DNA of 50,628 nt from Flavobacteriaceae bacterium (GCA_018608765.1 JABAYY010000030.1:14064-64691); one strand, 5' to 3'. Counted from the first letter of the stretch, positions 7,096 to 16,047 are shown. Numbers and translations: made by a program. Notes: generated from the sequence alone by a model not told the origin.

Positions 7096-8358
7096 ATGAT
7101 ACATAAAATTAGTATGATTATTGAACTAAAAAAAGAAGTTGAAGCTAAATTTGGAAAAAAAGTAGAAAATCGAGGGGACTGTGAAATGATTTCAAATACA
7201 ATTTTGGAATTGCTAGATGTTGAAATTAGCTATAACACACTGCGCAGGATGTACGAATTAGTTCCTTATACTAAACCAAACACTAAAACGCTGAACACAT
7301 TGGCACAATTTGTTGGCTATAACAACTATTTTCATTTTTCACAAAACTATAGTTTTAAGGAAAAAACAAAATTATTTCAAATTACTTACAAATCTTTATA
7401 CGACGACAATGAGGCTGAAATTTTAGAACTTGTAAAAAGAACCAAAAGAAGCGCTGAAGATTTTGTTGATTTTATTACCTTGCTTTTAAGAGAGTTGTTT
7501 TATAAAAAAAAGTATTCATTGATTAATGCGATCTTTAACCTAAAGGAACTGCATTATTCAAATTTTAGCTATTCAGAGTTACTTTATGTAGGAAATTCTG
7601 TCGGACTCATTCTTCGAAAAGAAAATCGAGTTCACAAAATATTGATTAAAAACATCAATTTTTTGAATTGCATCTATTTAACTTTTGTAGATTACTCAAG
7701 TTTAAATTCTTACTATGGGAAATGGGCAAGCTCGTTGAAACGCATCAATACATCTGAAGAAATTGAACTATTTAATAATGCAGTGTTACAGTTTAAAAAT
7801 TTTCTAAATAATAAGAAAATAAAAGTACTGGACAAGGATTTAATTTACCGCAAAGACTTACACCCTATACTATGCAGCCGTTTACTAGCATTAAAATTTT
7901 TAACTCCCAATACTCCCAATGTAACAAGTATTTTAACCAATTACTACAAAGTCCATTCAATAAGAAAAAATTCAACAGATTACTCATATGAACTGTTTAC
8001 CACAGCTATACTGACAAAAAACATAAAAGTTATGCAGTTTTTAGTTGAAAAATCAGATCTGACAATAAAATTATTGCATCAGAAGCATCACCTAAACTCA
8101 TTTTATTTGATGAGTGCATTTTATTACAAACTAAGTGACAACAAAGCTGAAGCACTTAAAAATTTTAATCATTTTAGTTTGAATGAATGCCGTTACAGTT
8201 ATGAGGAGTTTATTAAACTAATATATTTGATTTACATGTATGAGGACTCCAAGTTAGCGTCAGAAAAAAATCAAATTAGAATGCGATACAAAACGCTTAG
8301 TGAGAAATTAAATTACCCTTACTTTTCAGAAGCCTATTTATTTGACTATTTTAAATAG
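7096..8358 (+). CDS. Putative HTH-family transcriptional regulator with long helical C-terminal region
   Basis: The N-terminal ~80 residues (DCEMISNTILELL, EISYNTLRRMYEL, KTLNTLAQFVGYNNYFHF) have the layout of an HTH-like domain that I know from uncharacterised Bacteroidota proteins, in which an IS..TLRR helix is followed by TLN.LA.FVGY. The remaining ~330 residues are basic and predicted helical, rich in Lys, Leu, Tyr and Asn, without a recognised domain; they could form a TPR-like fold. The C-terminal half is paralogous to the truncated gene at 2-532. The start may be ATG 7096 or ATG 7114. It is divergent from the six-gene block with a palindrome between them, and precedes a TonB receptor gene by 218 bases, so it may control either neighbour. 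A regulator role is inferred. Confidence 0.6.
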   Translation: MIHKISMIIELKKEVEAKFGKKVENRGDCEMISNTILELLDVEISYNTLRRMYELVPYTKPNTKTLNTLAQFVGYNNYFHFSQNYSFKEKTKLFQITYKSLYDDNEAEILELVKRTKRSAEDFVDFITLLLRELFYKKKYSLINAIFNLKELHYSNFSYSELLYVGNSVGLILRKENRVHKILIKNINFLNCIYLTFVDYSSLNSYYGKWASSLKRINTSEEIELFNNAVLQFKNFLNNKKIKVLDKDLIYRKDLHPILCSRLLALKFLTPNTPNVTSILTNYYKVHSIRKNSTDYSYELFTTAILTKNIKVMQFLVEKSDLTIKLLHQKHHLNSFYLMSAFYYKLSDNKAEALKNFNHFSLNECRYSYEEFIKLIYLIYMYEDSKLASEKNQIRMRYKTLSEKLNYPYFSEAYLFDYFK

Positions 8359-8363
8359 ATGTA

Positions 8364-8407
8364 CTTCAAATTAGTTCGATTTTACTTTAAATTTTTAAAC
8401 AAAATTA
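8364..8407 (+). repeat. Diverged direct repeat, upstream copy (other copy 11324-11367)
   Basis: CTTCAAATTAGTTCGATTTTA at 8364-8384 recurs as the same 21 bases with one change at 11324-11344. After a further 14 unrelated bases both copies have ACAAAATTA at the same distance. The two copies flank the TonB receptor gene at 8577-11117. They may be a shared regulatory element or traces of a segmental duplication. Confidence 0.55.
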
Positions 8408-8576
8408 ATTGAAACTTATCTTATTATACACCCCACTTTCCATCGAGATCAATTAGATACTCTTACAAACAAAGAATAGGAATAATCAATGTATAGTTTT
8501 AGAACACTACTTTATTAGTATATTTACGATGTATATAAATTGTCGTATATTAGTTGTGATTAACAATTAAAAAATT

Positions 8577-11117
8577 ATGAAAAAATTTCTGTTACTAAAA
8601 ACTGTCTTTTGTAGTGTGTTTTATGCACTGACTTTTATTGGATATTCACAAGAAGTAAAAACTGAATGTGATTTGAATGTACTAGAAAACGAGTACAATA
8701 TTGGAAGGTTTGAAGAGGTTGACAAAAAACTAAGAAGCTGTCTAGAAGCTTTTAAATTTGATGAAGTAAAATACAAAGATGCACTAAGACTTATCGCAAT
8801 GAATTCTATTATGATGGACTCTATGGATCAAGCAGTTATGGATATAAATGCGTTGTTAGATTTTAGTTCAGACTATGCCTTTAGATCTAATGACCCCTAT
8901 ATCTTCAAAGAACTCATAAACAAATACAGGAATTTTGGAGGAATTACTGTCACATCTGTTTCCAAGTTTGAGGAAACTTTAGATGAGGCTCCCGCTTCAA
9001 TCTATGTACTTACTAGTGAGGATATTGAAAATAGAGGGTATTTAGATATCGAACAAGTATTTCGTGATTTGCCAGGATTCTCACTTTCAAAATCGAGTGG
9101 TCCAGGATATGTACTTGTATATCCTAGAGGATACCGTTCGACACTGAATGATAAATTCTTATTACTTATTGATGGTATTGAAGAAAACGATTTAAATTCA
9201 GATAATGCCGTTATTAATCGTCAAATACCATTATCGAATATCAAACAAATAGAAGTGATATATGGACCCTCCTCTACTATGTATGGAGCCAATGCATTTT
9301 CAGCTGTTATAAATATAATTACTAAAGACGCACAATTTAATGGCGATAATAAGTTTTCTGCAGACATTCAGACGAATTATGGAACTTGGGATACTAGGTT
9401 TGTAGATGCTATGTTTAATAGAAAACTCAAGAACGGTTATTTTTCAGTAACAGCAAGACTTTTTCATTCAGATGAAATGGACTTAACTGACCAAGGATAT
9501 AATTACAATCCTGACACCTATGACTACCTTTCTGAATCAACTCCTTTAACCGGAGATGATGCACAATCGTTTATAGACAATAATGGAACTACATCTCCAT
9601 ATTTTGATTATACAACTGCTGGACCAACAGTGACTTTAAATCAAGTTGGCGCAGATCGAATGAAAGCTTTAGACAAAACTATGTATGACCAAAACCCAGA
9701 AATAGGTTTTAACAACCGTGAAGACGACTGGTATGTTAATACAAAACTTAAAATAGAAGGATTTACTTTTGGAATAGAAAGCTTCAGAAGTAACACAGGG
9801 GCGTTACCTTGGTACACAAAATCTAAGCGGGTTGGATCACCTGATTTATCAAGATGGATAACTTGGAATAGTTCAGTATATCTTAAATATGAAAAGAAAA
9901 TTAATCAAAATTTATATTTTTCAAATTTAGCTTCCTACAGATTACACACTCTTGATGGAGATACAAATTTAACAACCGCTCTTGCTTATAATAACAATAA
10001 ACGTGGGTTTGATAATTTAATTTCAGAAACTCCTGCATCCTTAAGTACTACTTATTTTTACAGGTCTTCAAATCAACTTAGAAATGAGACGAAATTATTC
10101 TACAAAAAGAACAATTTCAATATTGTAACAGGAGTAGAGTTTAGACAAGGTATCTTTCAAATGAACTACCTAACCAGTGGATCAGAAGACCCTGACGAAA
10201 CTTTAGATGCTTCTTCAACAGTGGGTATTGATGGTGGTAACACTTCAAATAAATTAGATATTGGGTACTATGCCCAAGGAAAATATTCTTTTACAGAAAA
10301 TTTCTCAGCGACTTTAGGTGGTCGAGTTGATTACAACTTAGTACGTTCAACAGGTGGATATGGGTTTGTATTTAATCCCAGAGCGGCTTTGGTTTACAGC
10401 AAGGAAGATGCTTTTACTCTGAAAGCGATTTATTCAGAAGCATTTAAGGATGCCTCTTTTTTAACTAAATACTCAACGACAGATGTGAGGATAGCCAATC
10501 CAAGTTTGGAGCCAGAAAAGGTTAAAAACTTTGAAGTTTCCGCGATCGTTAAACTTGTTAAAGGATTAAGCTTTGAAGTAAACGGTTTTATGTCTAAATA
10601 TTCCAATGTAGTAACAACAGTTGCGATAGATGGGGGGTTAACACAAAATCAAGGGTCCGCTGAAGGTAATAATATTCGCGGTTTACAAGCATATTTGAAT
10701 TATGAATATAATGCTTTCTCATTTTGGGCAAATTACACTTATTTAGATCCAAATAATGAGAGTGTCGATAAGCGTATTAGTGATATTCCAAGTGATGCAA
10801 TAAGTGCAGGATTTAATGTTCTTGCTTTCAAAAAGTTAAACTTTAACCTTAGAGCCAACTATGTTGGGGATAGACTAACAGGTATTGAAACTTTTGGAAG
10901 CTCAAACCCACTTGACAAAGTGGATGCATTTACAGTGCTTCATGCTAACATTAGTTATGAGGTCTTCAAGGGCTTTAAGTTTGGAGTGTTAGTAAACAAT
11001 ATTTTGGATGAGAAATACTATCATCCAGGTGTAAGAACTGCAGATGAGAGTTCATACAATTCTTTATCATTACAAAATAGTCGAGGAATAATGTTTAGAG
11101 CAAATTATAAGTTTTAG
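8577..11117 (+). CDS. TonB-dependent receptor with TPR-like N-terminal extension
   Basis: An outer-membrane active transporter of 846 aa. Residues 1-25 are a signal peptide (cleavage near GYSQ-E). Residues ~27-115 are not a CarboxypepD_reg or STN domain but a helical TPR-like segment (NIGRFEEVDKKLRSCL, MDQAVMDINALL) of a kind found in other Bacteroidota envelope proteins. The plug follows at ~120-240 (APASIYVLTSEDIENRG, FLLLIDGIEEND, IEVIYGPSSTMYGANAF, INIITK). The rest is a 22-strand-type barrel ending in Phe (FRANYKF). Substrate is not evident. It is a single gene 218 bases downstream of the HTH-like regulator; two copies of a 44-bp repeat flank it. Confidence 0.9.
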   Translation: MKKFLLLKTVFCSVFYALTFIGYSQEVKTECDLNVLENEYNIGRFEEVDKKLRSCLEAFKFDEVKYKDALRLIAMNSIMMDSMDQAVMDINALLDFSSDYAFRSNDPYIFKELINKYRNFGGITVTSVSKFEETLDEAPASIYVLTSEDIENRGYLDIEQVFRDLPGFSLSKSSGPGYVLVYPRGYRSTLNDKFLLLIDGIEENDLNSDNAVINRQIPLSNIKQIEVIYGPSSTMYGANAFSAVINIITKDAQFNGDNKFSADIQTNYGTWDTRFVDAMFNRKLKNGYFSVTARLFHSDEMDLTDQGYNYNPDTYDYLSESTPLTGDDAQSFIDNNGTTSPYFDYTTAGPTVTLNQVGADRMKALDKTMYDQNPEIGFNNREDDWYVNTKLKIEGFTFGIESFRSNTGALPWYTKSKRVGSPDLSRWITWNSSVYLKYEKKINQNLYFSNLASYRLHTLDGDTNLTTALAYNNNKRGFDNLISETPASLSTTYFYRSSNQLRNETKLFYKKNNFNIVTGVEFRQGIFQMNYLTSGSEDPDETLDASSTVGIDGGNTSNKLDIGYYAQGKYSFTENFSATLGGRVDYNLVRSTGGYGFVFNPRAALVYSKEDAFTLKAIYSEAFKDASFLTKYSTTDVRIANPSLEPEKVKNFEVSAIVKLVKGLSFEVNGFMSKYSNVVTTVAIDGGLTQNQGSAEGNNIRGLQAYLNYEYNAFSFWANYTYLDPNNESVDKRISDIPSDAISAGFNVLAFKKLNFNLRANYVGDRLTGIETFGSSNPLDKVDAFTVLHANISYEVFKGFKFGVLVNNILDEKYYHPGVRTADESSYNSLSLQNSRGIMFRANYKF

Positions 11118-11119
11118 GA

Positions 11120-11254
11120 ATGAGTGAGAGTGGCGTGTTTAGAGTAGAGTTAATTGATTACGAATTGTACAAAAATGAATTGTTAGAGTTAAGAAAGTTT
11201 TCTTGGGCATCATCAGACAGTAACGTTGATTACCCCAAAAACACATCCTCATAA
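11120..11254 (+). CDS. Doubtful 44-aa ORF directly after the receptor
   Basis: An ATG two bases after the receptor stop opens a 44-codon frame (MSESGVFRVELIDYELYKNE..., ending YPKNTSS). Codon use is like its neighbours, and Glu/Leu/Tyr content is protein-like, but I recognise no family. It could be a small receptor-linked protein, the remnant of a decayed gene, or chance. The rest of this 309-base gap holds the downstream 44-bp repeat (11324-11367) and AT-rich DNA before the next gene. Confidence 0.25.
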   Translation: MSESGVFRVELIDYELYKNELLELRKFSWASSDSNVDYPKNTSS

Positions 11255-11323
11255 CAGCTCTGACTTAGCAACGAGCGAATCGAATCAAACACTTGATTTC
11301 AACGCTTAATTTTATTTGCCACC

Positions 11324-11367
11324 CTTCAAATTAGTTCTATTTTAATTCTCGTTTGTCTACAAAATTA
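11324..11367 (+). repeat. Diverged direct repeat, downstream copy (other copy 8364-8407)
   Basis: This is the second copy of the repeat described at 8364-8407 (20 of 21 bases identical, then ACAAAATTA at the same offset). It lies 60 bases before the start of the metal-type receptor module at 11427, so it could carry promoter or operator sequence. Confidence 0.55.
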
Positions 11368-11426
11368 TTTTTAAGACTCTTTTAGTTAAAATTATTTATT
11401 AATTTAGCACATTGTTTTAATAGAAA

Positions 11427-11756
11427 ATGTATCTAAAAAATCATCTTGGTAAAAATATTGCAGCAGTATTGCTTTTATTAGCTTTAATACTCCCGACTGC
11501 AATTCAGTTTAGCCATATGATAGAAGGGCACGAAGACGTTACTTGTAACGACCAGAGTACTCACATACATAAATCTGAAAAAACTTGTGAAGTATGTGCG
11601 TTTCATCATACAACTGTCAGTTATGATATTGCTAAATATCCTGACCTATTACTAACACAAATCTCTGTAAAGCTAAGTACAGACTTTACACCCTTACAAT
11701 TTCACTACCCTACATTAACCAATAAACAACTGCGCGCACCCCCTGTATTCTCTTAA
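11427..11756 (+). CDS. Small His/Cys-rich exported protein (DUF2946-like), first gene of metal receptor module
   Basis: 109 residues with an N-terminal hydrophobic segment (~10-30, IAAVLLLLALILPTAIQF), so it is exported or membrane-anchored. After it come closely spaced possible metal ligands: H30, H35, C40, H46, H48, C54, C57, H60, H61 (HIHKSEKTCEVCAFHH). The protein ends RAPPVFS. A CxxC with nearby His and a terminal RAPP motif recall DUF2946 proteins, which lie next to metal-type TonB receptors in Proteobacteria; the similarity is by motif only. It starts a tight three-gene unit (37-base gap to the receptor gene, then 23 bases to the lipoprotein gene). A periplasmic metal-binding role is inferred. 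Confidence 0.65.
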   Translation: MYLKNHLGKNIAAVLLLLALILPTAIQFSHMIEGHEDVTCNDQSTHIHKSEKTCEVCAFHHTTVSYDIAKYPDLLLTQISVKLSTDFTPLQFHYPTLTNKQLRAPPVFS

Positions 11757-11793
11757 CTAACAAACTCATACGTTTAATGTTAATTAAGAATTT

Positions 11794-14193
11794 ATGCGCA
11801 CCTATGCATTATTGGTATTGCTGTTTAGCAGTATTACTACAATGTCACAAAATTGTGACAACTCACTTTCCGGTACAGTAACAGATAATCACGATGGCCA
11901 ATTGCTCGTCGGGGTCACCCTTATTATTGCCAATACTGAACAAGCAGTTCAGACTGGATTTGATGGGACATTTACTTTTTCAAACCTTTGTAATGACACC
12001 TATTACATACAGGTTTCACACCCCTATTGTTTGACAAAAGGATTTACTGTTAAAGTTTCTGGAGATACCAATAAATCATTTAAACTAGAACACCATATAG
12101 AAGAACTCAATCAAATTACAATTGAAGGGAGTGCCTATACCAACAAATCCAAAACAATTCTTGAGAATACTATAAACAAAGAAGAGTTGGAACGTTTTAG
12201 TAGTGGTTCTCTTGGTGATGCCTTAAAAAGTTTGAGCGGAGTCTCATCATTAAACACAGGAAACACCGTTGTAAAACCCATGATTAACGGACTTCACAGC
12301 AGTCGTGTGGTCATTATTAATAATGGAGTGCGAATGGAAGATCAAGAATGGGGCGCAGAACACGCTCCTAACATTGATATAAACTCCGTTAACAACCTTA
12401 CAGTCCTCAAAGGTGCCAGTGGACTTCAATTTAGTGGCGATGCAGTAGGAGGCGTTATTATTGCTGAATCCTCAAAAGTTCCAGTAAAAGATAGTTTGTA
12501 TGGCAAAAGCATGATGACAGCAGCCAGTAATGGACGTGGTTCAGCGTTGAGTTCTAAATTGACTAAAAGTTATAAAAACGGATGGCATGCAACCCTGCAA
12601 GGAACGTTGAAACGCTTTGGGGATTTTGAAGCTCCCGACTATGTATTGAGCAATACAGGAATTTTTGAGAGAAGCGCCTCTCTAAAAGTAGGTTTCAACC
12701 GTTTTGATTATGGTATGGAAGGGTATTATTCAATCTTCAAAAATGAGATTGGCATTTTAGCAGCTTCACATTTGGGCGGAGCAAGGGATCAAATTAGAGC
12801 TCTAAGCAGCGAAGTACCTTTAATTATAAACGATTTTACATATAATATCGATTCTCCAAGGCAAGATGTAACACATCATTTGGCCACTATAAAGGGATTC
12901 AAAAGGTTTGAAAACTTTGGAAAACTAAGCATCCAATATGATTTTCAAAGAAACAATCGGCTTGAGTTTGATGTCAGACGAGGGGATGACAAAAACAAGG
13001 CTGCATCTGATTTACAATTAGACACGCACACCGTTTTACTGGATTTAGAATCTCATTTGACAGATGCCATTACATTGAAATCTGGAATCATGACTCGGTA
13101 TCAAAAAAACGTTGCAAACCCAAATACAGGGGTTAGAAGATTGATTCCTGATTATGAAATGAATGACTTAGGAATGTATTTTGTAGTCGATTACCAATGG
13201 AATGAGCAACTGCTTCTGGAAGCTGGAGCGAGGTATGATTATACCCATATGGATGTTTTTAAATTTTATAAAACTTCTTTTTGGGAATCCCGTAATTATG
13301 ACCAGCTCTTCCCTGAAATTGTGGTCAAGGAATTAGAAAATCAAATTTTAACCAACCCACAACTAAATTTCAATAATGGTTCAGCAACCTTAGGAGCGAA
13401 CTACCAACTTGGTGAGGATTATAAATTATTTTTCAACTATTCTATTGCATCACGAGCGCCAAATTCCTCAGAACTTTTTAGTGAAGGCTTGCACCATTCC
13501 GCCGCTCGAATCGAACTGGGAGATTTAAGCTTCAACTCTGAAATAGCTCACAAAGTTGCATTGACATTTCAAAAGGAGAACGATCTATTTAGTTTTAATG
13601 TAAATCCTTACATTAATACCATTTCTGGCTTTATAGTGAATGAACCTGTTGATGTACAACAAACGCTAAGAGGAAACTTTCAAGTGTGGGAATACCGCCA
13701 AACAAATGCTCAATTGTTGGGTGTAGATGTAGATGCCAGTTATGCTTTGGCTAAAAATTGTCGTTTAAACAGTCAATTCTCATTGGTCAAAGGGTATGAC
13801 CGTTCTCTTAACGAGCCATTAATTAGCATGCCCCCTGTAAACATAAGCAATGAAATTGTCTATCAAAATCCTGAATTCAATAACATTCGCCTGTCTTTAC
13901 AAAGCGCGTATAATTTTAAACAAAATGACTATCCCGATACTAATTTTGAAGTATTCATGCCAGAAACCCAAACGTGGGAAATGGTTGATGTAAGCTCTAC
14001 TCCAGACGCTTACCACTTGCTTAATTTTAATTCGAGTATAGACATTAATATCAACAAAAAATCAAAATTAACGGTAGGACTTCGAGTTACAAACGTACTC
14101 AACACGTCCTATCGAAACTACCTGAACCGTTTGCGCAATTATGCAGATGATTTGGGCAGAAACTTTTTATTTAATCTTAAAATCAATTACTAA
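11794..14193 (+). CDS. TonB-dependent receptor, probable metal (zinc/copper) type
   Basis: 799 aa. Signal peptide ~1-18 (cleavage near TMSQ-N), CarboxypepD_reg-like domain ~22-95 (LSGTVTDNHDGQLLVGVTL), plug ~105-225 (NGLHSSRVVIINNGVRMED, then QEWGAEHAPNID), and a beta-barrel ending KINY. The plug stretch with W-G-x-E-H and the barrel motif SRAPNSSELFSEGLHHSAAR followed by IELGDLSF resemble ZnuD-type receptors, which take up zinc and related cations; His/Asp in these loops would suit metal capture. Its place between a His/Cys-rich small exported protein and an acidic lipoprotein, near a DtxR/MntR-type regulator, supports metal uptake. The actual ion is not shown by the sequence. Confidence 0.85.
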   Translation: MRTYALLVLLFSSITTMSQNCDNSLSGTVTDNHDGQLLVGVTLIIANTEQAVQTGFDGTFTFSNLCNDTYYIQVSHPYCLTKGFTVKVSGDTNKSFKLEHHIEELNQITIEGSAYTNKSKTILENTINKEELERFSSGSLGDALKSLSGVSSLNTGNTVVKPMINGLHSSRVVIINNGVRMEDQEWGAEHAPNIDINSVNNLTVLKGASGLQFSGDAVGGVIIAESSKVPVKDSLYGKSMMTAASNGRGSALSSKLTKSYKNGWHATLQGTLKRFGDFEAPDYVLSNTGIFERSASLKVGFNRFDYGMEGYYSIFKNEIGILAASHLGGARDQIRALSSEVPLIINDFTYNIDSPRQDVTHHLATIKGFKRFENFGKLSIQYDFQRNNRLEFDVRRGDDKNKAASDLQLDTHTVLLDLESHLTDAITLKSGIMTRYQKNVANPNTGVRRLIPDYEMNDLGMYFVVDYQWNEQLLLEAGARYDYTHMDVFKFYKTSFWESRNYDQLFPEIVVKELENQILTNPQLNFNNGSATLGANYQLGEDYKLFFNYSIASRAPNSSELFSEGLHHSAARIELGDLSFNSEIAHKVALTFQKENDLFSFNVNPYINTISGFIVNEPVDVQQTLRGNFQVWEYRQTNAQLLGVDVDASYALAKNCRLNSQFSLVKGYDRSLNEPLISMPPVNISNEIVYQNPEFNNIRLSLQSAYNFKQNDYPDTNFEVFMPETQTWEMVDVSSTPDAYHLLNFNSSIDININKKSKLTVGLRVTNVLNTSYRNYLNRLRNYADDLGRNFLFNLKINY

Positions 14194-14216
14194 TTTAACA
14201 ATTCAAAAACAAAAAA

Positions 14217-14765
14217 ATGAAAAACATGAAATTTTTAACTGCAGCAGTATTTACTAGCTTGTTATTTATCGGTTGTTCTAAAGACGACGCTCCTGAAGCT
14301 GTAAACGAAGAAGAAGTAATCACTACACTAACCGTAACTCTTATACCAGATGACGGAGGGGCAGCGATTATATTACAGACTCGTGATTTGGACGGAGATG
14401 GTCCTAATGCACCCGTTATTACCAATGGTGATTTAGCTACCGGTGTTACATACAGCGGAAGCATTGTTCTGCTTAATGAAACTGAAGATCCAGCTGAAAA
14501 TATTACAGAAGAGGTAGAAGAGGAAAGTGATGTACACCAATTCTTCTACACAACAACAGGAGGATTAGATGTTACAACATCCTATGATAATTTTGATTCT
14601 AATGGAGATTATTTAGGCACCGAGTTTACATTGGTTGCAGGAGCAGTGAGCACTGGAACATTAACGTTTACATTGCGTCATACTCCTACTAAACCGAATA
14701 CTGGCCTTGAAGATGCAGGTGGTGAATCGGATATTATAGCAACGTTTGATGTATCAGTACAGTAG
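14217..14765 (+). CDS. Acidic lipoprotein of the metal receptor module
   Basis: 182 aa with a lipoprotein signal (FTSLLFIGCSKDD; lipidated Cys ~20). The mature part is very acidic, rich in Thr, Asp and Glu, and likely beta-sandwich (TLTVTLIPDDGGAAI, TGTLTFTLRHTPTKP). Very similar flavobacterial proteins are often annotated as type 1 periplasmic binding fold superfamily, though their function is not established. It follows the ZnuD-like receptor by 23 bases and is followed by a strong terminator, so it ends the operon. A surface or periplasmic accessory role in substrate capture is likely but unproven. Confidence 0.75.
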   Translation: MKNMKFLTAAVFTSLLFIGCSKDDAPEAVNEEEVITTLTVTLIPDDGGAAIILQTRDLDGDGPNAPVITNGDLATGVTYSGSIVLLNETEDPAENITEEVEEESDVHQFFYTTTGGLDVTTSYDNFDSNGDYLGTEFTLVAGAVSTGTLTFTLRHTPTKPNTGLEDAGGESDIIATFDVSVQ

Positions 14766-14798
14766 ATTTGAATTAGTCACAATTCACTACACATTGAG

Positions 14799-14832
14799 AA
14801 ACCTACCAAGCTTGCTTGCGTAGGTTTTTTTT
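14799..14832 (+). terminator. Rho-independent terminator of the metal receptor operon
   Basis: AAACCTAC pairs with GTAGGTTT, with an inner CAAG/CTTG extension, followed by a run of eight T. It is 33 bases after the lipoprotein stop. Confidence 0.85.
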
Positions 14833-14941
14833 GGTTAAAAAATAACCAGTATCATATTCACATAAATAAAATTTTATTCTTGCAGATTTTTTTTGTTTAT
14901 TGTTTGTTCGACTTAAATAATCAAAACAGTCGTTTCTAAAA

Positions 14942-15583
14942 ATGAAAACAACCAAACACTTAAAAACCCTAATGAAGATCGTATCAATTATACTTGGAAT
15001 CCTACTCATCGCTTTTATCGTCATTCAACTTTTTGCCTTAAAGAGCCAGAAAAATATTGAAACGTATCCTTACGATGTCACTAAAACATATGACAACTTT
15101 GAAATACGGACTTATGAATCCACTTTATTTACGTCTGTCAAACTCTCCACCAAAAATTACAAAGAATCCTCCAGTAAGGGATTCTCAATTTTAGCAGGCT
15201 ATATTTTTGGAGATAATGATCGGAACGAAAAAATTGCGATGACTTCTCCTGTAGCTATGTCATTAGAAGATTCTATGACCATGCTCTTTATGGTTCCAAA
15301 GAAATTTGATAAAGAAACACTACCTCAACCCAATCAGTCACAAATAGTATTTACTGAAGAACCTGCAAAAACGGTTGCTGCCATAGCCTTCAAAGGTTGG
15401 GCAAATGATGAGAAAATTGAAACCTATAAACAGCAGTTAAAATTGGCTTTAGACAAACAAGGAATAGCGTATACAAACCGTTTTTACTTTTTGGGATACA
15501 ATGCACCTTACGAATTTTTTAACCGTAAAAACGAAGTGATTGTGGAGTTGCCAAAAGAAACTCTTGATCTCACAATAAATTAG
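14942..15583 (+). CDS. SOUL-family heme-binding protein
   Basis: 213 aa. One N-terminal membrane segment (~12-33, IVSIILGILLIAFIVIQLF) anchors a SOUL/HBP domain (~38-208) marked by the family's pattern: a start at YDNFEIRTY, GFSILAGYIFGDN, KIAMTSPVAM, and GYNAPYEFFNRKNEV near the end. SOUL proteins bind heme or porphyrin; here the domain would probably face the periplasm. It lies between the metal-type receptor operon and the DtxR-type regulator and is convergent with the latter, which is consistent with an iron/heme theme, though the family's bacterial function is poorly known. Confidence 0.85.
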   Translation: MKTTKHLKTLMKIVSIILGILLIAFIVIQLFALKSQKNIETYPYDVTKTYDNFEIRTYESTLFTSVKLSTKNYKESSSKGFSILAGYIFGDNDRNEKIAMTSPVAMSLEDSMTMLFMVPKKFDKETLPQPNQSQIVFTEEPAKTVAAIAFKGWANDEKIETYKQQLKLALDKQGIAYTNRFYFLGYNAPYEFFNRKNEVIVELPKETLDLTIN

Positions 15584-15620
15584 GTTACAAATTAAGATTA
15601 AAACGTTTTGAAGCGTGCAT

Positions 15621-16031
15621 TTAAAACTCAACATCGGGAATAGGACTTCCGTGCGGATCTATGTCACGTTGACTTAACATTTGTTTTACTTTTCTAAAAA
15701 ATGGAGGACTGTCTATATGCTCGATTTCTTCAGCAATTTCATGAACATTATCAGGATCAAACCCCATGACCTCTACCAAAAACAACTCAATCAGGCGGTG
15801 TTTTGCTACAATACTGCGAGCGAGCTCCCGTCCTTCCAAAGTCAACTCGATGGCTTTATACGGCGCGGAATTTAACAATTTCATAGCTACCAGCTTTTTA
15901 ACCATATTTGAAACCGAAGATTTAGAAATACCAAATACTTCCGAAAGACCTGATACTGAGATTGTTTGACCATTGGCTTCCAGTCTGTAGATTTCCTTTA
16001 AATAATGTTCTTTTTCCTTGGTTTTTTTCAT
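15621..16031 (-). CDS. DtxR/MntR-family metal-dependent transcriptional regulator
   Basis: 136 aa from the ATG at 16031; a TTG at 16052 would add seven residues and was not chosen. The N-terminal winged helix (~1-65: HYLKEIYRL, ISVSGLSEVFGISKSSVSNMVKKL) is followed by the metal-binding and dimerisation domain (~66-136: KHRLIELFLVEVMGF, EIAEEIEHIDSP, ending DIDPHGSPIP). Likely ligands are the Glu/His of the first helix and the H and E-x-x-E-H residues that correspond to those of MntR. It has no C-terminal FeoA/SH3 domain, unlike the longer ~220-residue form common in Bacteroidota. It is divergent from a TonB receptor with only 50 bases between starts, so it probably controls that gene and itself in response to Mn or Fe. 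Confidence 0.85.
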   Translation of the reverse strand: MKKTKEKEHYLKEIYRLEANGQTISVSGLSEVFGISKSSVSNMVKKLVAMKLLNSAPYKAIELTLEGRELARSIVAKHRLIELFLVEVMGFDPDNVHEIAEEIEHIDSPPFFRKVKQMLSQRDIDPHGSPIPDVEF

Positions 16032-16047
16032 TAGTTTTGCAGTGGTG

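Noticed and set aside
8550-8570. Imperfect palindrome TTAGTTGT...ACAATTAA before the receptor at 8577
   Set aside because: It is AT-rich with a wobble and a mismatch, and is expected by chance in such composition; not strong enough to list as a site.
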